Notes under the pieces: generated by a model | Databases searched by the model: none | What the model saw: only the letters and a program-made list of their open reading frames with translations | What the model was told of the DNA's origin: nothing | Translations under genes and position numbers: made by a program | Part shown: piece after piece, positions 61,980 through 64,000 of the stretch | Layout of the letters: each line of letters starts with the position of its first letter | Position numbering within the stretch: position 1 is the stretch's first letter | NCBI RefSeq assembly: GCF_023573145.1 | Contig: NZ_CP097636.1 | Coordinates: 1,178,001-1,242,000, forward strand | Length of the DNA stretch: 64,000 bases | Reading direction: 5' to 3' | Origin: Aquincola tertiaricarbonis | GTDB taxonomy: Bacteria > Pseudomonadota > Gammaproteobacteria > Burkholderiales > Burkholderiaceae_C

Positions 61980-62741
61980 ATGCCCGGCATCTCCATCTTC
62001 ATGTACCACCAGGTGGGCCGCTTCCCGCCGATGAAGGCCCACCGCGCCGGCTACTGCGACGTCGACAAGTTCCGCGCGCAGATGCGGGCGCTGAAGTGGC
62101 TGGGCGTGAAGGTGCTGTCGATGACCGACGCGCTGGCTGCGCTGCAGGGACGCGCGCCCATGCCCGAGCGGGCGGCGGTGCTCACCTTCGACGACGGCTG
62201 CGAGAACTTCTACGAGCATGCGGTGCCGGTGCTGCAGGACTTCGGCTACCCCGCCATCTCGTACGCGGTGGCGGGTGCGGCCGGCAGCGGCGGCACCTGG
62301 CTGGCCGGCCACGGCCGCGGCACGCCGCCGCTGATGAGCTACGCCCGCCTGCGCGAGATCGCCGGCCTGGGCATCGAGGTGGGCAGCCATGCCTTCAGCC
62401 ACATCCGCCTGGCCGAGCAGCCGGCCGAGGTGCAGCGTGCCGAGATGCGCGACAGCCGCCAGCGCCTGCAGCAGGAGCTGGGGCGCGAGGTGCCGCATGT
62501 GTGCTACCCCTATGGCTCGCACAACCTGGACACGCTGCGCGCCGCGGCGGAGGCCGGCTACAGCAGCGGCGTCACCTGCCAGCGCGGCGCGGCCACGCCG
62601 GGCTTCGATCCGCTGGCGCTGCCGCGCAAGGCCATCTCGTACGGCGACAACACGCTGGGCTTTCTGTGGAAGCTCTACCTGAAGGACACGCCGAAGGGCG
62701 AGGCGCTGGCGCGCCCGGGCCATGCGATGGCCACCGCCTGA
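61980..62741 (+). CDS. Polysaccharide deacetylase family protein
   Basis: 253-residue NodB-homology (carbohydrate esterase 4) protein. It starts PGISIFMYHQVGRFP. Motif 1 is LTFDDGCENF with the catalytic and metal-binding Asp pair near residue 68, motif 2 is SHAFSHIRL with two metal-binding His, and motif 3 is CYPYGSHNLDT. No signal peptide is evident, so it may act in the cytoplasm or be exported by another route. It would remove acetyl (or formyl) groups from a glycan or sugar precursor. It shares the strand and context with the upstream glycosyltransferase. Confidence 0.9.
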   Translation: MPGISIFMYHQVGRFPPMKAHRAGYCDVDKFRAQMRALKWLGVKVLSMTDALAALQGRAPMPERAAVLTFDDGCENFYEHAVPVLQDFGYPAISYAVAGAAGSGGTWLAGHGRGTPPLMSYARLREIAGLGIEVGSHAFSHIRLAEQPAEVQRAEMRDSRQRLQQELGREVPHVCYPYGSHNLDTLRAAAEAGYSSGVTCQRGAATPGFDPLALPRKAISYGDNTLGFLWKLYLKDTPKGEALARPGHAMATA

Positions 62742-62831
62742 TACGTTTGGCCGCGGCCCGGTCATGCGCAGGCCGGCGTCTGGCTGTTACCGTCCTGGCT
62801 CCCACGACAACATCATGACCAGGAGCCTTGC

Positions 62832-63374
62832 ATGACCCGATCGTCGACCTCTTTCCTGGCGCCCGCGGCCGCACTGGCCGCCGCGTTGGCGCTCACCGCC
62901 TGCGCCATGCCCGCCGCCGGCCCCAAGCCCGCCGCGGTGGCCAAGCTGGCGCCCACCCAGGGCAGCAGCACCACCGGCACCGTGTCCTTCTACAAGGAAG
63001 GCGACCACGTGGTGGCCGTGGCGCAGGTCAGCGGCCTCAAGCCGGGCAGCGAGCACGGCTTCCATGTGCATGAGAAGGGCGATTGCTCCGCGCCGGACGG
63101 CATGAGCGCCGGCGGCCACTACAACCCCGGTGGGCAGCCGCACGGTGCGCTGGGCAGCGGCCCGCACCATGCGGGCGACATGCCCAACCTGAAGGCCAAC
63201 GCCGCGGGTGAAGCCGAGGCCCGCGTGCACCTGACCGGCGTGACGGTGGGCGGCGGCGGTGCCGATGTGCTGGGCAAGGCCGTCATCGTGCATGCCAATG
63301 CCGACGACTACAGCTCGCAGCCCGCCGGCAATGCCGGCCCGCGGCTGGCCTGCGGGGTGATCCAGGCGAGCTGA
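62832..63374 (+). CDS. sodC: Cu/Zn superoxide dismutase lipoprotein
   Basis: 180 residues. The signal peptide ends in the lipobox LALTACAM near residue 24, so it is a lipoprotein facing the periplasm. Metal ligands are complete: GFHVHEKGDC (copper His pair and disulfide Cys), GGHYNPGGQPHG, HHAGDMPNL (zinc His and Asp), and VIVHANADDY. The second Cys of the disulfide is in RLACGVI. It turns superoxide into peroxide and oxygen in the envelope. An AGGAG site lies upstream. Length is normal for bacterial SodC. Confidence 0.96.
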   Translation: MTRSSTSFLAPAAALAAALALTACAMPAAGPKPAAVAKLAPTQGSSTTGTVSFYKEGDHVVAVAQVSGLKPGSEHGFHVHEKGDCSAPDGMSAGGHYNPGGQPHGALGSGPHHAGDMPNLKANAAGEAEARVHLTGVTVGGGGADVLGKAVIVHANADDYSSQPAGNAGPRLACGVIQAS

Positions 63375-63395
63375 AGCGCACCGCGCTGAGGACAT

Positions 63396-63421
63396 GAAAA
63401 AGGCGCCCCGCGGGGCGCCTC
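63396..63421. terminator. Perfect palindromic terminator between convergent sodC and membrane-protein genes
   Basis: AGGCGCCCCG and CGGGGCGCCT (63401-63420) form a perfect 20-base palindrome. It is flanked on the left by an A-run, so the minus strand reads hairpin followed by TTTTT: a strong intrinsic terminator for the minus-strand gene. It may also work for sodC. Confidence 0.85.
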
Positions 63422-63443
63422 AGCGTTTCTTCAATGCAGTCGG

Positions 63444-64000
63444 TCAGCTGTCCGCCACCGCCGGCGTCACCGGCGGCAGGCCGACGGCCGGCAGGCTGTC
63501 GGGCGTGGTCAGGCGGCTGCGGTTGTCCACCCGCACGGCGGCGGTGCGCACCACGCGCTTGGGCACGCTGCCGGCGTAGCGGGTGTCCATCTCCGCCACG
63601 ACGCGCGGCGGCTCGGGCGTGGTGGCCAGCGGTTGCGGCGTCAGCACCGCCACCGCCATCACCGCCGGCACGAAGGCCAGGGCCACGCGGGCCGGCCAGG
63701 TGCTCACGGTGCGGGCCGTGGCCATCGGGGCCGGTCGCTGGCCATCGGCCGGCAGGGCCAGCGGGCGGGCGGCGCGGGGCGCGCGGGCCGGGGCGGCCGG
63801 CTGCATCAGGCCCTGGCGCACCTGGGCCACGTATTCCACCGGCGTCAGCAGCGTGCGGGGCAGGCGGCCCTGGGCGTCTTCCTGTTCACGGCTGCCGTAC
63901 ACCACCAGCGGGGTGGCCAGCAGCAGCGGCACCAGCATCCAGGCCACGTTGGCGTCCACCAGCATCGCGGTGCCGAACAGGGCCAGCGCAGGCAGCAGCA
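63444..64000 (-). CDS. C-terminal part of a membrane protein, possibly OpgH/MdoH glucosyltransferase (partial)
   Basis: Only the last 184 residues are in the window; the frame stays open to the window edge. The visible part has hydrophobic helices (ending AWMLVPLLLATPLVVYGS), then SREQEDAQGRLPRTLLTPVEY, which recalls the SR...LLTPEEY end of OpgH osmoregulated-glucan glucosyltransferases. Unlike that family it continues with a Pro/Ala/Arg-rich linker, one more hydrophobic helix (VALAFVPAVMAVAVL) and an 80-residue tail. Membrane location is sure; the OpgH assignment is tentative and depends on upstream sequence I cannot see. Confidence 0.5.
   Translation of the reverse strand, partial: LLPALALFGTAMLVDANVAWMLVPLLLATPLVVYGSREQEDAQGRLPRTLLTPVEYVAQVRQGLMQPAAPARAPRAARPLALPADGQRPAPMATARTVSTWPARVALAFVPAVMAVAVLTPQPLATTPEPPRVVAEMDTRYAGSVPKRVVRTAAVRVDNRSRLTTPDSLPAVGLPPVTPAVADS

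Overview
The window looks like a core chromosomal segment of a high-GC betaproteobacterium of the order Burkholderiales, probably near the Rubrivivax/Leptothrix/Aquincola group. This rests on the GC-rich third codon positions, the gene orders smc-zipA-ligA, dapC-dapD-pilU-dapE-prmB and yciB-bolA-parvulin, and a short extragenic stem-loop repeat. The placement is an inference from gene content, not from a search. I see no rRNA, tRNA, CRISPR array, insertion sequence or prophage, and no gene-free stretch over 300 bases.

Region 1 (1-7100): a tightly coupled minus-strand set of hydroxyacid dehydrogenase, MFS exporter and split chromate transporter; a tandem pair of related unknown genes; lexA with a coupled helix-hairpin-helix gene; a divergent asparaginase; and the ohrR-ohr peroxide-resistance pair with a clear operator. 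Region 2 (7100-17600): a minus-strand run dapC-dapD-pilU-dapE-prmB-ABC-F that mixes lysine/peptidoglycan precursor synthesis with a pilus retraction ATPase, then a divergent dehalogenase-like hydrolase with a tartrate-dehydrogenase-type enzyme, and queF with a small SET protein. Region 3 (17700-27400): smc, zipA, ligA and def, with a minus-strand glutathione reductase and secreted hydrolase between zipA and ligA. Region 4 (27500-35700): envelope genes (FecR/DUF6600 protein, tesA/ybbA, parvulin, bolA, yciB, msrB) and a large unrecognised lipoprotein. Region 5 (35800-51100): an acyl-CoA ligase, a complete branched-chain-type ABC transporter, then a beta-oxidation operon (fadB-like, thiolase, acyl-CoA dehydrogenase, SDR, hotdog thioesterase) starting at a palindromic operator. 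Together these look like uptake, activation and beta-oxidation of a carboxylic acid. Region 6 (51100-58450): two histone-deacetylase-superfamily genes; one sits directly upstream of a Pat-type protein lysine acetyltransferase, forming a probable eraser/writer operon. Region 7 (58500-64000): tex translationally coupled to a glycosyltransferase, a polysaccharide deacetylase, a sodC lipoprotein, and the C-terminal end of a membrane protein that may be OpgH/MdoH.

The most unusual signals are: (a) an extragenic element present three times, always between convergent genes, with an invariant 15-nt loop and stems whose sequence changes while pairing is kept; (b) the deacetylase-acetyltransferase pair; (c) a 12-mer, TTGTCTGTACAA, found once as four AT-rich codons inside GC-rich smc and once between genes; (d) a LivF ATPase whose Walker A lysine is arginine; and (e) well-placed LexA, OhrR and TetR-like operators. 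No clearly undescribed multi-gene system stands out; the best candidates are (a) and (b).
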